Below, piece after piece: positions 1 through 10,795 of a DNA stretch of 64,000 bases; within the stretch, counting starts at the first letter, position 1; the number at the start of each line of letters is the position of its first letter. The position numbers and the translations under genes are program-made. The notes below the pieces were generated by a model. It searched no databases. It was not told the DNA's origin and saw only the letters and a list, made by a program, of their open reading frames with translations. The stretch is from Kytococcus sedentarius DSM 20547 (GTDB lineage: Bacteria > Actinomycetota > Actinomycetes > Actinomycetales > Dermatophilaceae), in NCBI RefSeq assembly GCF_000023925.1, contig NC_013169.1:2418001-2482000 (forward strand), written 5' to 3'.

Positions 1-58
1 CACCCAGCGCGACGTAGCGCTGCCAGATGCGGCCCTCGAGCGGTGCTGCGGTGGTCAT
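1..58 (-). CDS. Start of a putative SGNH/GDSL hydrolase (partial)
   Basis: Only the first 19 codons are in the window. The peptide runs into RYVALG, which in this family normally leads into the GDS catalytic block (RYVALGDS). A GGAGGG ribosome-binding site lies just before the ATG. The family call rests on this short stretch and is an inference; the catalytic serine itself is outside the window. Confidence 0.5.
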   Translation of the reverse strand, partial: MTTAAPLEGRIWQRYVALG

Positions 59-84
59 GCGTTCCCTCCGTGGTGGTCTCCGGG

Positions 85-357
85 TCAGACTGCACCGTAA
101 CGTTTCTGGGCACGCGCCCGGGCCTTGGCTGCCTCCTCCTCGCGGTCCTTCGGCGGCGCCGAGGTGGTCAGTCCGTCCAGCAGGCGCTGGGTGGCTGCCG
201 TGATCTCCTCCACCGCCTGGTCGAAGGCCTCCCGGTTCGCCTGCGAGGGGTCCCGGGTACCCGCGATCTTGCGCACGTACTGCAGCGCAGCGGCCCGGAC
301 CTCCTCGTCGGTGGCCGGCGGCTCGAAGTTGTGCAGGGTCCGGATGTTGCGGCACAT
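85..357 (-). CDS. DUF2277 family small protein
   Basis: A 90-residue protein beginning MCRNIRTLHNFEPPA, the diagnostic start of the DUF2277 family, whose function is unknown. The middle carries the family's helical core (ALQYVRKIAG) and the C-terminus is a charged Lys/Arg/Glu tail. I chose the start at MCRN because every family member begins there; the frame is open for 13 more codons upstream. It stands alone between the hydrolase start and a lipoprotein on the same strand. Confidence 0.85.
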   Translation of the reverse strand: MCRNIRTLHNFEPPATDEEVRAAALQYVRKIAGTRDPSQANREAFDQAVEEITAATQRLLDGLTTSAPPKDREEEAAKARARAQKRYGAV

Positions 358-453
358 GCCACCCATCCTGCCGCAGGTCAGGGGCCCCGGCGCCAAATCG
401 CCGAGCGCTCCGACCGCGGGGCAGGAGGCAGCGCGGGCCCCAGCCGGCCGACC

Positions 454-1608
454 TCACTGCTCCACGTGGGTGACCTCGAACGAGAGGACGGCCCGGGTCC
501 CCGGTGCCGGCTCCAGGTGCAGCTCCCGCGCCGGATCGCTGCCGTAGGCACGGAAGCGGGTGGCCATCTGGCCGTCACAGCGCACCTGCTGGGAGACCTG
601 TTGGTAGGTGGAGATCACTGCGGTGAGGTCCACCGCGCCCTCTCCACGGCAGTGGGCCACCAGGCGGTAGTCGTCCCCGGCCTGGGCCTGGAGGACGGCC
701 AGCACCTCCTCGTCGCCCCGGCCGTCGAACTCCACCACGCCGCGGTCAGCCGCCGTGGTGTGCGTCTCGCCCAGCGCGTCCAGGACGGCGGCGCGCTCAG
801 CGGCCAGGTCCGGGCTCGGGGCCCCCTCGGCCAGCGGGAGGTGCACCCCGATCCAGGCTTGGGACCCGGCATCGGGGGCGAGGGCGAGCTGCTGGTGCCA
901 GCGCGGGTCCAGGCCCCGCACGGCTTCCGGGTCCTCGCCCGAGCGGCGCGGTGCGTCCACGGCCGGCGCGCCCCCCTCGGAGGTGCACGACAAGGTGTGG
1001 TCGTCGGCGAGGGTGTCGGGTGGGCCCGAGGCCCAGGTCAGCGACCCGTCCCCGCTGCACACGACCTGCGAGGTCGGCCCCAGGGGCCACACGCGCCGAC
1101 CGATCACGTCGGTGCCGGGCGGCTCGACGGACGGCAGCACCGAGGTCATCTCGTCGGCGTGGTTCCCGAGCAAGCCGTCGAGCTGCTCCTGCACGGCTCG
1201 GCGGTCTTCACCCCGGACACCCATCTGCTGCTCCACGGCGTACGGGAGATCTCCCGAGGGGCTGGCCGGAGCGCTCTCCTGGTCCCCCGGGTCGCCCGAG
1301 GGCCCGGCGTCCTCCGGCGTCGCGCTCTCGGTGCCGCTCCCCCCATCGGCACCGTCGGCGCCGCTGCTGCCGGTGTCCTCCGCCTCGGCATCGGCGCCAC
1401 CCGAGGTTCCCGGGGTGGAGTCGGGCCCCGCCGATGCGGACACGTCCCCACTCGGCACCGACGCCCCCGGGGTGCCCACGCCGCTGCTCCCCTCCCCGGA
1501 TGCGGTGTCTCCCCCCGAGCCGGTGCACCCCGTGATGCCCACCGCCGCGAGGCCGAGCACGGCCAGCCCGATGCGGGCCGGGCGCCTGCGCCCTGGTGCC
1601 TGCTGCAT
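454..1608 (-). CDS. Hypothetical lipoprotein with acidic Ser/Gly-rich linker
   Basis: About 384 residues. The N-terminus is a lipoprotein signal: basic MQQAPGRRRPAR, a hydrophobic stretch, then the lipobox VGITGC with Cys near residue 28. Roughly residues 30-115 are a low-complexity Gly/Ser/Asp/Pro linker, typical of a tether from membrane to cell wall. The remaining 250 residues look globular with several Cys but match no family I recognise. A GTG overlaps the position just before the chosen ATG; GAGGG upstream fits the ATG. The next gene downstream in the window, 1625-1990, is also a lipoprotein read in the same direction and lies upstream of this one, so the two may form an operon. Role unknown. 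Confidence 0.7.
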   Translation of the reverse strand: MQQAPGRRRPARIGLAVLGLAAVGITGCTGSGGDTASGEGSSGVGTPGASVPSGDVSASAGPDSTPGTSGGADAEAEDTGSSGADGADGGSGTESATPEDAGPSGDPGDQESAPASPSGDLPYAVEQQMGVRGEDRRAVQEQLDGLLGNHADEMTSVLPSVEPPGTDVIGRRVWPLGPTSQVVCSGDGSLTWASGPPDTLADDHTLSCTSEGGAPAVDAPRRSGEDPEAVRGLDPRWHQQLALAPDAGSQAWIGVHLPLAEGAPSPDLAAERAAVLDALGETHTTAADRGVVEFDGRGDEEVLAVLQAQAGDDYRLVAHCRGEGAVDLTAVISTYQQVSQQVRCDGQMATRFRAYGSDPARELHLEPAPGTRAVLSFEVTHVEQ

Positions 1609-1624
1609 CACTGCCCTCGCCGCC

Positions 1625-1990
1625 TCACGTGGACGGCGTGTGCAGCGTGGCCGAGGGCTCCGGCGAGGGCGCCCCCGGGGAGGTGAGCGACTCCGTCAAC
1701 GACCCCAGTCCCCCGCTGCTCGAGGGCTCACCGGGCGCCTCGCCGGAGGACTCGTCGCCCGAACCGCTGCCCGGCGACTCGCCCCCGGTGGGCTCGGGCG
1801 ACGCGGGCTCGCTCGAGCTGTCGTCCGAGGTGGGGTCGGCGCTGCTGCCCGGCGAGCTCTCGGCCGGTGGATTGCTGCTGTCGTCGTCCCCCGACCCTGA
1901 TGTGGCGCATCCACCCATCGCGAACGACGCCGCCGCCAAGGCGATCACCGCCCGCACCGACACCCCTGAGGCTTCTCCTGACCTGCGCAT
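1625..1990 (-). CDS. Small Ser/Pro/Glu-rich lipoprotein
   Basis: About 121 residues. It starts MRRSGEASGVSVRAVIAL, followed by a hydrophobic segment and lipobox FAMGGC, so it should be lipid-anchored outside the membrane. Everything after the Cys is low-complexity Ser/Pro/Gly/Glu/Asp with no predicted fold, like a wall-spanning spacer. A good GGAGGAG ribosome-binding site precedes the ATG; a GTG directly before it could also start translation. It ends 17 nt before the larger lipoprotein on the same strand. Function unknown. Confidence 0.6.
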   Translation of the reverse strand: MRRSGEASGVSVRAVIALAAASFAMGGCATSGSGDDDSSNPPAESSPGSSADPTSDDSSSEPASPEPTGGESPGSGSGDESSGEAPGEPSSSGGLGSLTESLTSPGAPSPEPSATLHTPST

Positions 1991-2074
1991 CACCCACTCC
2001 TCCCGTTGGCGTGACCTGCCTCACAGCATCGCACGGCGTCTCGGTGGGCCACAACGTGCCGCCCCGGGGACGAC

Positions 2075-2111
2075 GGAACCGCCCACCGGCACGGGGCCGG
2101 TGGGCGGTTCC
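2075..2111 (-). terminator. Stem-loop terminator after sdhCAB
   Basis: A perfect 16-bp inverted repeat (left arm GGAACCGCCCACCGGC) with a 5-nt loop lies just past the sdhB stop codon. It has no long T run, which is common in high-GC actinobacteria. It probably ends the sdh transcript. Confidence 0.7.
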
Positions 2112-2126
2112 AGACAGACGCGGGGC

Positions 2127-2854
2127 TCAGAGGGCCTTGCGCAGGTCCTTGTTCAGCTGGCTGATGACGTCCAGCGGGATGCCCTTGGGACAGACCGCCG
2201 CACACTCACCGATGTTGGTGCAGCCGCCGAAGCCCTCCTCGTCGTGCTGGTTGGTCATGTTGATCACGCGCGAGTCGCGCTCGGGCTGACCCTGCGGGAG
2301 CTCGCCCAGGTGCGTGATCTTCGCACCCAGGAAGAGCATGCCCGCCGCGTTCGGGCAGGCCGCCGCACAGGCGCCACAGCCGATGCAGGTCGCCGCGTCG
2401 AACGCACGGTCGGCCGCCACCTTCGGCACCGGGGTGGAGTTCGCGTCCACGGCCGCACCGGTGTTGACGGAGATGTACCCGCCGGACTCGATGATGCGGT
2501 CGTAGGAGCTGCGGTCGACCACCAGGTCCTTGACGATCGGGAACGCCGTGGCCCGGAAGGGCTCCAGGGTGAGCGTGTCCCCATCGGAGAAGGAGCGCAT
2601 GTGCAGCTGGCACAGCGTGGTGCGCTCCGGGCCGTGGGCGACGCCGTTGACCATGAAGCCGCAGGCACCGCAGATGCCCTCGCGGCAGTCGGACTCGAAC
2701 GCGACCGGCTCCTCACCGGCCTCGGTCAGTTCCTCGTTCAGCACGTCGAGCATCTCGAGGAAGGACATGTCCTCAGTCACGCCGTCCACCTCGTAGGTGA
2801 CCAGACGGCCCGCGTCGCCTGCGCCGTCCTGGCGCCAGATCTTCAGTGTGATTC

Positions 2855-2858
<4 letters not shown>
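2127..2858 (-). CDS. sdhB: Succinate dehydrogenase iron-sulfur subunit
   Basis: This 243-residue subunit carries electrons from the flavoprotein to the membrane quinone site in complex II of the citric acid cycle and respiratory chain. The N-terminal ferredoxin-like domain holds the 2Fe-2S ligands in [10 protein letters not shown] plus a later Cys (residues about 57-82). The C-terminal domain holds the cluster motifs [14 protein letters not shown] and [14 protein letters not shown]. The ATG overlaps the end of sdhA by 4 nt, so the two are translationally coupled. It is the last gene of sdhCAB and is followed by a strong stem-loop. Confidence 0.97.
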
Positions 2859-5062
<2,204 letters not shown>

Positions 5063-5085
5063 GTCTCTGCTCCTCCTGGGGCGCG

Positions 5086-5781
5086 TCAGTTGACGAGGTC
5101 GAAGAACACCGCGAACGGCGGCACGAGGAAGCCGATCACCACGAGGGCGGCGATCACCGCGCCCGTGGTCCGCAGCGCCGGGCTGTTCTTGGTGGTCGTG
5201 AAGCCGAGGGTCTGCGCGGCGGAGAAGGTGCCGTGGAAGATGTGCAGCCCCAGCGCGATCATCGCGACCACGTAGATCAGCAGCACCCACCAGATCTCGA
5301 AGCTCTCCACGTAGTTGGCCGCCGGGCTGGCCAGCTGGCCCTGCGGGTGGATGTGCTTGGTCGTGAAGTGCAGGATGTGGAAGATCACGAACAGCAGCAG
5401 CGCGATGCCGCCCCACCGCATCGTCCGCGAGGCCCAGGTGGAGGTCACGGCCTTGTGCACCGCGTAGCGCGTGCCCCGTGCCTTCCGGGCGCGGCCCCAC
5501 AGCTTGAGCGCGATCAGCGCGTGGGCGAGGACTGCCAACACCAGGACGATGCGGATGATCCACAGGGCGCCCTCGTAGGGGAGGATCGGCTCCCCCAGGA
5601 CGCGCAGTTGGTGCGCGTAGGTGTCGAACGCCTCGTGGGACTGGAGGATCTTGAGGTTCCCCAGCATGTGCCCAAGCACGAAGACGATGAAGATCAGGCC
5701 GGTGACCGCCATGAGGATCTTGTTCCAGATCGTCGTGGTGGTGGCCGACCGCTTTGTCGGAGCCGCGTTGTCAGGTGCCAC
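5086..5781 (-). CDS. sdhC: Succinate dehydrogenase cytochrome b558 subunit
   Basis: A 231-residue membrane anchor of the type-B (single-subunit, di-heme) complex II. Five hydrophobic segments are visible, starting with [20 protein letters not shown], and His residues suited to heme ligation sit in the helices (for example FHILHF). Family members are about 220-260 residues. The start is a GTG at 5781: there is no good ribosome-binding site, but TAGAAT lies exactly 7 nt upstream, which fits a leaderless mRNA. First gene of sdhCAB, divergent from pmt. Confidence 0.9.
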   Translation of the reverse strand: MAPDNAAPTKRSATTTTIWNKILMAVTGLIFIVFVLGHMLGNLKILQSHEAFDTYAHQLRVLGEPILPYEGALWIIRIVLVLAVLAHALIALKLWGRARKARGTRYAVHKAVTSTWASRTMRWGGIALLLFVIFHILHFTTKHIHPQGQLASPAANYVESFEIWWVLLIYVVAMIALGLHIFHGTFSAAQTLGFTTTKNSPALRTTGAVIAALVVIGFLVPPFAVFFDLVN

Positions 5782-5788
5782 GAGGCGG

Positions 5789-5794
5789 ATTCTA
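5789..5794 (-). promoter_or_regulatory. -10 hexamer of leaderless sdhCAB promoter
   Basis: TAGAAT on the minus strand ends 7 nt before the GTG of sdhC. With transcription normally starting 6-8 nt after the hexamer, the mRNA would begin at the start codon. No Shine-Dalgarno sequence is present at this gene, which supports the reading. The -35 is not clear. Confidence 0.6.
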
Positions 5795-5849
5795 CTGTTG
5801 CTCCAAGACCGGCCGGGTGAGGTGAACCTACCCCCGCCGTGGCTGCCCC

Positions 5850-5855
5850 TAGGAT
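5850..5855 (+). promoter_or_regulatory. -10 hexamer of leaderless pmt promoter
   Basis: TAGGAT is followed by 7 nt and then the ATG at 5863, the mirror image of the sdhC arrangement 55 bp away. No ribosome-binding site is visible before the ATG. Confidence 0.6.
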
Positions 5856-5862
5856 GCGGGCC

Positions 5863-7488
5863 ATGCCTCCCTCCTCCGGTGCCGCCGTGCCGGCTGCCCC
5901 GGACCTCGAGCAGCAGCTGAACGAGGACCTGCTCGGCCCCCTCGCACGACGCGGGGCGATCGCGCGCCGCATCCGCATGTGGGCCTGGATCGGCCCCCTG
6001 CTGTGCATGGTGCTCGGCGGCGGGTTGCGGGTGTGGGACCTGCACGAGCCCCACCAGCTGGTCTTCGACGAGACCTACTACGTCAAGCAAGCGTGGTCGC
6101 TGGCCGAGTGGGGCTACGAGCGCGACAAGCCCGACGGCATGGAGGAGCCCGACGAGCACTTCACCACCGGCAACTGGGAGACGGTCTACGTCGACGAGGC
6201 CGACTTCGTGGTGCACCCCCCGGTCGGCAAGTGGGTGATCGCCGCCGGCGAGGTGGCCTTCGGCATCGAGTCCTCCTTCGGGTGGCGCGTGGGCGTGTGG
6301 GTGCTGGGCACGCTGTCCATCCTGATCATCGGGCGCGTGGCCTGGGAGCTGTTCGGCTCGGCCACGCTGGCGACGCTCGCCTCCTTCCTGGCGATGCTGG
6401 AGGGGCACCACTTCGTCCACAGCCGCACCGGGCTGCTCGACATCGTGCTCATGTTCTTCGTGCTGGTGGGCTTCTGGATGCTGCTGCTGGACCGCACCGC
6501 ATCGCGCCGCGTGCTCGCGCGCAAGGTGGCCGCCCTGTACGACGGCGACGCCTGGCGATGGGGGGTGCGTCGCCCCGTCGTGGGGATGGTGCTGGGGCCC
6601 TGGCTGGGCCTGCGCCCGTGGCGGTGGGCGGCCGGCATCAGCCTGGGGCTGGCCGCGGGGGTGAAGTGGTCCGGTCTGTACGCCCTGGCGGCCTTCGGCC
6701 TCATGACCGTGCTCTGGGACGTCATGGCGCGCAAGCGCGCCGGGGTGTCGCAGCCATGGGCCGCGGGCCTGGTGCTGCGGGACGGGCCGTTCGCGTTCGT
6801 CGCGGTCTGCGGCGCCGCCCTGGTGGCGTACACCGCATCGTGGGTGGGGTGGTTCCGGAGCTCCGGGGGGTACCTGCGGCAGTGGGCGGTGGAGAACCCC
6901 GGCGAGGGCGTGCAGTGGCTGCCGGCGCCCTTGCGCTCGCTGTGGGAGTACCACGTGCGGATATACGAGTTCCACCTCGGGCTGACCAGTGACCACACCT
7001 ACCGGTCGAGCCCCTGGAGCTGGCCGCTGCAGCTGCGGCCGACCTCCTTCTTCTACGAGTCCAAGGGGCTCGGGGAGGCCGGGTGCGAGGTGGAGAAGTG
7101 CTCCAAGGCCATCAACTCGGTGGGCTCGGTCTCGATCTGGTGGGCCGCGACCCTGGCCTTCTTCGTGCTGCTCTTCTGGTGGGCCTCGCAGCGGGACTGG
7201 CGGGCCGGCGCCATCGTGGTGGGGATCCTGTCCGGGTGGCTGCCGTGGCTGCCGGTGCAGCACCGCACGATCTACCAGTTCTACTCGATCGCCTTCGAGC
7301 CGTTCATGGTGCTGGCGGTGGTGTTCGTCATCGGGTTGGCACTGCGGCACCGGTGGGGCATCTGGGCCGTGGGCACCTACCTGGTGCTGGTGGTGCTGAA
7401 CTTCTGGTACTTCTGGCCCGTCTGGACCGCGCAGGTGATCCCGTACTCCGAGTGGCGCGACCGGATGTGGTTCGCCAGCTGGATCTGA
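5863..7488 (+). CDS. pmt: Dolichyl-phosphate-mannose protein mannosyltransferase
   Basis: About 541 residues. It transfers mannose from polyprenyl-phosphate-mannose to Ser/Thr of secreted proteins at the outer face of the membrane. The catalytic loop motif VFDETYYVKQAWSL follows the first membrane helix (residues about 38-60), and roughly ten more hydrophobic segments follow, as in GT39/PMT enzymes. The usual family length is 500-550. I prefer MPPSSG at 5863 over an upstream in-frame start because of the leaderless promoter. Divergent from sdhC; convergent with the PH-domain gene, with only 9 bp between stops. Confidence 0.92.
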   Translation: MPPSSGAAVPAAPDLEQQLNEDLLGPLARRGAIARRIRMWAWIGPLLCMVLGGGLRVWDLHEPHQLVFDETYYVKQAWSLAEWGYERDKPDGMEEPDEHFTTGNWETVYVDEADFVVHPPVGKWVIAAGEVAFGIESSFGWRVGVWVLGTLSILIIGRVAWELFGSATLATLASFLAMLEGHHFVHSRTGLLDIVLMFFVLVGFWMLLLDRTASRRVLARKVAALYDGDAWRWGVRRPVVGMVLGPWLGLRPWRWAAGISLGLAAGVKWSGLYALAAFGLMTVLWDVMARKRAGVSQPWAAGLVLRDGPFAFVAVCGAALVAYTASWVGWFRSSGGYLRQWAVENPGEGVQWLPAPLRSLWEYHVRIYEFHLGLTSDHTYRSSPWSWPLQLRPTSFFYESKGLGEAGCEVEKCSKAINSVGSVSIWWAATLAFFVLLFWWASQRDWRAGAIVVGILSGWLPWLPVQHRTIYQFYSIAFEPFMVLAVVFVIGLALRHRWGIWAVGTYLVLVVLNFWYFWPVWTAQVIPYSEWRDRMWFASWI

Positions 7489-7497
7489 CCGGGCGGC

Positions 7498-9333
7498 TCA
7501 GGCGGCGCGGCTGAACTGCCACAGCAGCTCCGGCGAGGCGGACCGCATCAGCCGCACCGCGTCCTCGACCGGCACGTTGGGCAGCTCGTAGCCCTCGGCG
7601 CCGCCGGCCACGGTCGCGGTCAGCGTGCACAACTCCAACCGCCGTTGGAAGAACGACTGCGCCATGTTCCAGCTCAGGATGCCGTCGGTCTCCAGCGCCA
7701 GGTGGTTGCGCAGGATCGCGCCCTGCCGGAAGACCACGTGGTGCTCGGTGACCGCGTGCCCCAGCGAGCGCCAGGCCGGGTAGACCGGCACCAAGTTCAC
7801 CACCGCGATGAACGCCGTCCACGCGAACAGCCACCACCAGCCGCGGTCCAGCAGCCCGTCGGTCACGTCGAAGTGACGCAGCACCGCCACGGCCACGGCC
7901 GCCGGCAGGAGACCGAACCAGAAGGTGGTCAGCAGGGCCGAGACGGTCATCCGCCGCAGGGCCCGCGGGCCGTGCGAGACCAGCTCCATGCCGAACAGAC
8001 CCACCGGTGCCGGACGGTCCTCCCCGCTGGAGAGCACGTCCACCGCGACCTCGCGCGCGGTGTCGCGCGGCACGGTCGGCAGCACCTCCACACTGCCGCC
8101 CTCGGCGCCAGTCACGATCGCGCTCAGCGAGGCCCCCTTCTGCCAACGCTGCTGCCACGGCTCGGTGACCATCACGCCGCGCACCTTGCGCTCCTCCATC
8201 GTGGCCGAGCGGGTGGTGGTCAGACCCCGGCGCACGTGCAGGGTGCCGTGGCCCGAGCGGGTCACGTCCAGGCCCCACCAGCCCAGCGCGTAGGCCGCCA
8301 GCGAGAACAGCAGCGAGAACACCGCGCCGGCCGCGAGCAGCGCAGCGATGCTGGCGAGCACGCCCAGCTCCTGCAGCTGGTGCACCAGCTGCCCACCGAT
8401 GCGCTGGCCGAGGTCCGAGCGCGCGATGTCGTCGGCGAACTGCGCCCCACCACCGGCCACCACACCGGCCACCACGAGCCCGCTGGCCCCCAGGGGGCCG
8501 AAGCGCAGCCACCGGTTGTCCCAGCGGACCAGGCTCTGCTCGGGCACCTCCGACGCCGGTGGCTCGTGCGGCGCGCCGTTCCCGATCACGACCGGGCCGT
8601 CGCGCCCGTCCAGGGCCCCCTCATCACCCGCGGGGAACGCACCGCCGGACGTCACGCCGGCCGGCGCCACGCCGGGCTGCGCCACGCCGGGCTGCGCCCC
8701 CGCATCGATCCCGCGCTCGGCGCGGACCTCGCGCGAGCGGCGCAGCAACCCCTCGCGCAGCTCCTCGGCGTCGCGGGTGCGGATGCCCTCGAGCTCCACC
8801 TGCCCGTCGTCCACCCCGGTGCCGATCGTGATGGTGCGCAGGTCGAGCAGGCGCATCAGGAGGTTGCCCTCCACGTCGATCGAGCGCACCCGCTCCAGGC
8901 GCGCGGTCTTGGTCTCCTTGGTGAACAGTCCCCGACGCACCTGGACCGTCTCGGCCCCGACGCGGTAGCGCAGCGTGAAGTACTGCACCAGCGACACCAC
9001 GACGGCGATCACACCGGCGACACCGGCGCTGAACAGCTGGAACAGGCCGTCCCCGCGCTGGGTGAACAGCAGCACGAGCAGCAGCGGGAGCAGGGAGCCC
9101 AGCGCCTTGAACGGGTAGACCAGGAACATCCGCGGGTTCTGGCGCTTCCAGTCGCCGTCGGCCGGCGGCTGGTCACCCGGGTGCCCGCCCGTGGGCGGCA
9201 GGTCCGATGCGGTGAGCGTCCCGGCGGGGCCGTGCTCCCCCGCATCGGCGCCGGTGGGCTCCTGCGCACCCAGGGTGCGCTCCCCCGCATGGGGCTCCTC
9301 CTGCGGCGCGCGCCAGTTCATCGGCGTGCTCAC
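7498..9333 (-). CDS. PH domain-containing membrane protein (YdbT-like)
   Basis: 611 residues. After a disordered N-terminus of about 70 residues come paired hydrophobic segments (for example LLPLLLVLLFT) alternating with bacterial PH (bPH2) domains; segments such as RYRVGAETVQVRRGLFTKET and GTLHVRRGLTTTRSATMEER are typical strands of that fold. Three bPH2 units are likely, as in Bacillus YdbT. It pairs with the smaller PH gene upstream, overlapping it by 4 nt, the conserved ydbS-ydbT arrangement. In Bacillus this pair influences resistance to membrane-active compounds; here the role is inferred only. Confidence 0.85.
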   Translation of the reverse strand: MSTPMNWRAPQEEPHAGERTLGAQEPTGADAGEHGPAGTLTASDLPPTGGHPGDQPPADGDWKRQNPRMFLVYPFKALGSLLPLLLVLLFTQRGDGLFQLFSAGVAGVIAVVVSLVQYFTLRYRVGAETVQVRRGLFTKETKTARLERVRSIDVEGNLLMRLLDLRTITIGTGVDDGQVELEGIRTRDAEELREGLLRRSREVRAERGIDAGAQPGVAQPGVAPAGVTSGGAFPAGDEGALDGRDGPVVIGNGAPHEPPASEVPEQSLVRWDNRWLRFGPLGASGLVVAGVVAGGGAQFADDIARSDLGQRIGGQLVHQLQELGVLASIAALLAAGAVFSLLFSLAAYALGWWGLDVTRSGHGTLHVRRGLTTTRSATMEERKVRGVMVTEPWQQRWQKGASLSAIVTGAEGGSVEVLPTVPRDTAREVAVDVLSSGEDRPAPVGLFGMELVSHGPRALRRMTVSALLTTFWFGLLPAAVAVAVLRHFDVTDGLLDRGWWWLFAWTAFIAVVNLVPVYPAWRSLGHAVTEHHVVFRQGAILRNHLALETDGILSWNMAQSFFQRRLELCTLTATVAGGAEGYELPNVPVEDAVRLMRSASPELLWQFSRAA

Positions 9334-9887
9334 GTGCCGTCACCCCGCACGGCGGCCGCGGCACGCGTGAGCTCCTCGAGCAGCGCCTGGGCGTTCACGT
9401 CGTCGAGGGCCTCGATCTCGATGTCACCCTGGGAGGACGCCGTGGTGACCTTCACGTCCGTCAGGCCGAAGTGGCGCATGATCGGCCCCCGCGAGACGTC
9501 GACCGTCTGGATGCGGGCGAGCGGCACCATCCGGCGCTCGATGTTGAGCCACCCGGTGCGGGTGTACATCGCGTCCGGGGTGGCCTCCCACCGGGCGACG
9601 CGGTAACGGATCTGCGGCGCGACGGCGAGCGAGACCAGGTCCGCGGCCACCCACAGTCCGGCGATGGTCCACGCCCACCACGGCGGGGCGGCGTCGGCGA
9701 AGAACCACCACAGGCCCAGGACCGTGCCGCACACCACGAGCGTGATGGCGAGCGAGATCCACGCCCAGAGACGCCAGTATGCCGGGGCCTTGGGCGAGAC
9801 GCGGTGGCGCGGCTCGTCGAGCACCGCCACCTCCTGACGGCCGGACGGGACGACGAGCTGGGGGGCACTGTCGGGGGGAGTACTCAC
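9330..9887 (-). CDS. PH domain-containing membrane protein (YdbS-like)
   Basis: About 185 residues with two membrane helices near residues 35-80 (AWISLAITLVVCGTVLGLWW and the following segment) and one bPH2 domain behind them (VARWEATPDAMYTRTGWLN, then RIQTVDVSRGPIMRHFGL). The start is set at the GTG giving VSTPPDSAP; the frame is open upstream, but that segment is unlike the family. It overlaps the YdbT-like gene by 4 nt and the products probably form one membrane complex. Confidence 0.82.
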   Translation of the reverse strand: MSTPPDSAPQLVVPSGRQEVAVLDEPRHRVSPKAPAYWRLWAWISLAITLVVCGTVLGLWWFFADAAPPWWAWTIAGLWVAADLVSLAVAPQIRYRVARWEATPDAMYTRTGWLNIERRMVPLARIQTVDVSRGPIMRHFGLTDVKVTTASSQGDIEIEALDDVNAQALLEELTRAAAAVRGDGT

Positions 9888-10063
9888 CGCCCCATTGTGC
9901 AAGGCGAGCCCCCGCGGGGGACTACTCCCGCAGAGGGACCGAGCGGTCATCCCGACTCACATTGCGCCGGCGCCGGCCGGCCCCCATGCTCGAGGGTGGC
10001 GGCACACCGGTGCTGGTCGGACGACCGCACGCGGACATCGCCGCGTGACCCGAGGAGCGTTGC

Positions 10064-10795
10064 ATGATCTCCGTCCTGATGGTGCTGTCAGCGGCCACTC
10101 ACTGGACCCTGTCCGACGACTCGCGTCACCCGACGGGGGTGTGGGCCGAGGAGTTCATCTCCCCCCACGACGTGTTCACAGAGGCCGGCTGGAAGATCAC
10201 CGTGGCGACTCCCGGTGGGCGGCCGGCGGTCATCGACCCGGCCAGCCTCGGCACGGCGGGCGGGCTGTTCCCCCGCACCAACGGCTTCCAGGACTGCGTG
10301 GACCGGCTCTCACCGTTGCTGCGCAAGCCGCTGAACCTGTACGGGCTCGACCTGGCTGACCACGACCTGGTCTTCTACCCCGGTGGGTACGGGTCGATGG
10401 AGGACTTGGCCCAGGACGCGGTCGCGGGGGCGATGCTGTCCGAGCGTGTGGCCACCGGGGGGCCGGTGGCCTTCTCCTGCCACGGGGCGGCCGCGGCCCT
10501 GGGGGCTACAGCGTGCATGGACATCTCGCCCTTCCGGGGACGGGTGATGACGGCCTTCTCGAACGCCGAGGAGCGCTTGACCCGCATCGCGCCCCGGGTG
10601 CCGTGGATGCTCGAGGACCGCCTGCGTGCCGCGGGGGTGGAGTACAGCCGCGCGATCCTGCCGTTCCGGCCGCACGTGGTGGCCGACCGCACCGTCTACT
10701 CCGGGCAGAACCCGCAGTCCTCCGGCCACCTGGCGCGGCGGGTCGTGGCCGACCTGAGTGCCCAGTCACCCTCCCGGGTGGCCGTGCGGCACTGA
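10064..10795 (+). CDS. DJ-1/PfpI (Hsp31-like) class I glutamine amidotransferase-like protein
   Basis: 243 residues with the DJ-1/PfpI fold. The nucleophile elbow FSCHGAAAAL places the reactive Cys at residue 139, and YPGGYGSMEDL supplies the conserved acidic/glycine loop before it. The large insertion around residues 55-95 (PLNLYGLDL) is typical of the Hsp31/glyoxalase III branch, so a chaperone or methylglyoxal detoxification role is likely. GAGGAG precedes the ATG. This is the last intact gene before the island begins. Confidence 0.85.
   Translation: MISVLMVLSAATHWTLSDDSRHPTGVWAEEFISPHDVFTEAGWKITVATPGGRPAVIDPASLGTAGGLFPRTNGFQDCVDRLSPLLRKPLNLYGLDLADHDLVFYPGGYGSMEDLAQDAVAGAMLSERVATGGPVAFSCHGAAAALGATACMDISPFRGRVMTAFSNAEERLTRIAPRVPWMLEDRLRAAGVEYSRAILPFRPHVVADRTVYSGQNPQSSGHLARRVVADLSAQSPSRVAVRH

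Noticed and set aside
43-1686. Long plus-strand open frame opposite the lipoproteins and DUF2277 gene.
   Set aside because: It is the antisense of high-GC coding DNA, has no family features and covers three better genes.
7645-9606. A 653-residue plus-strand frame opposite the PH-domain genes.
   Set aside because: Shadow frame; the opposite strand has clear PH-domain and membrane features.
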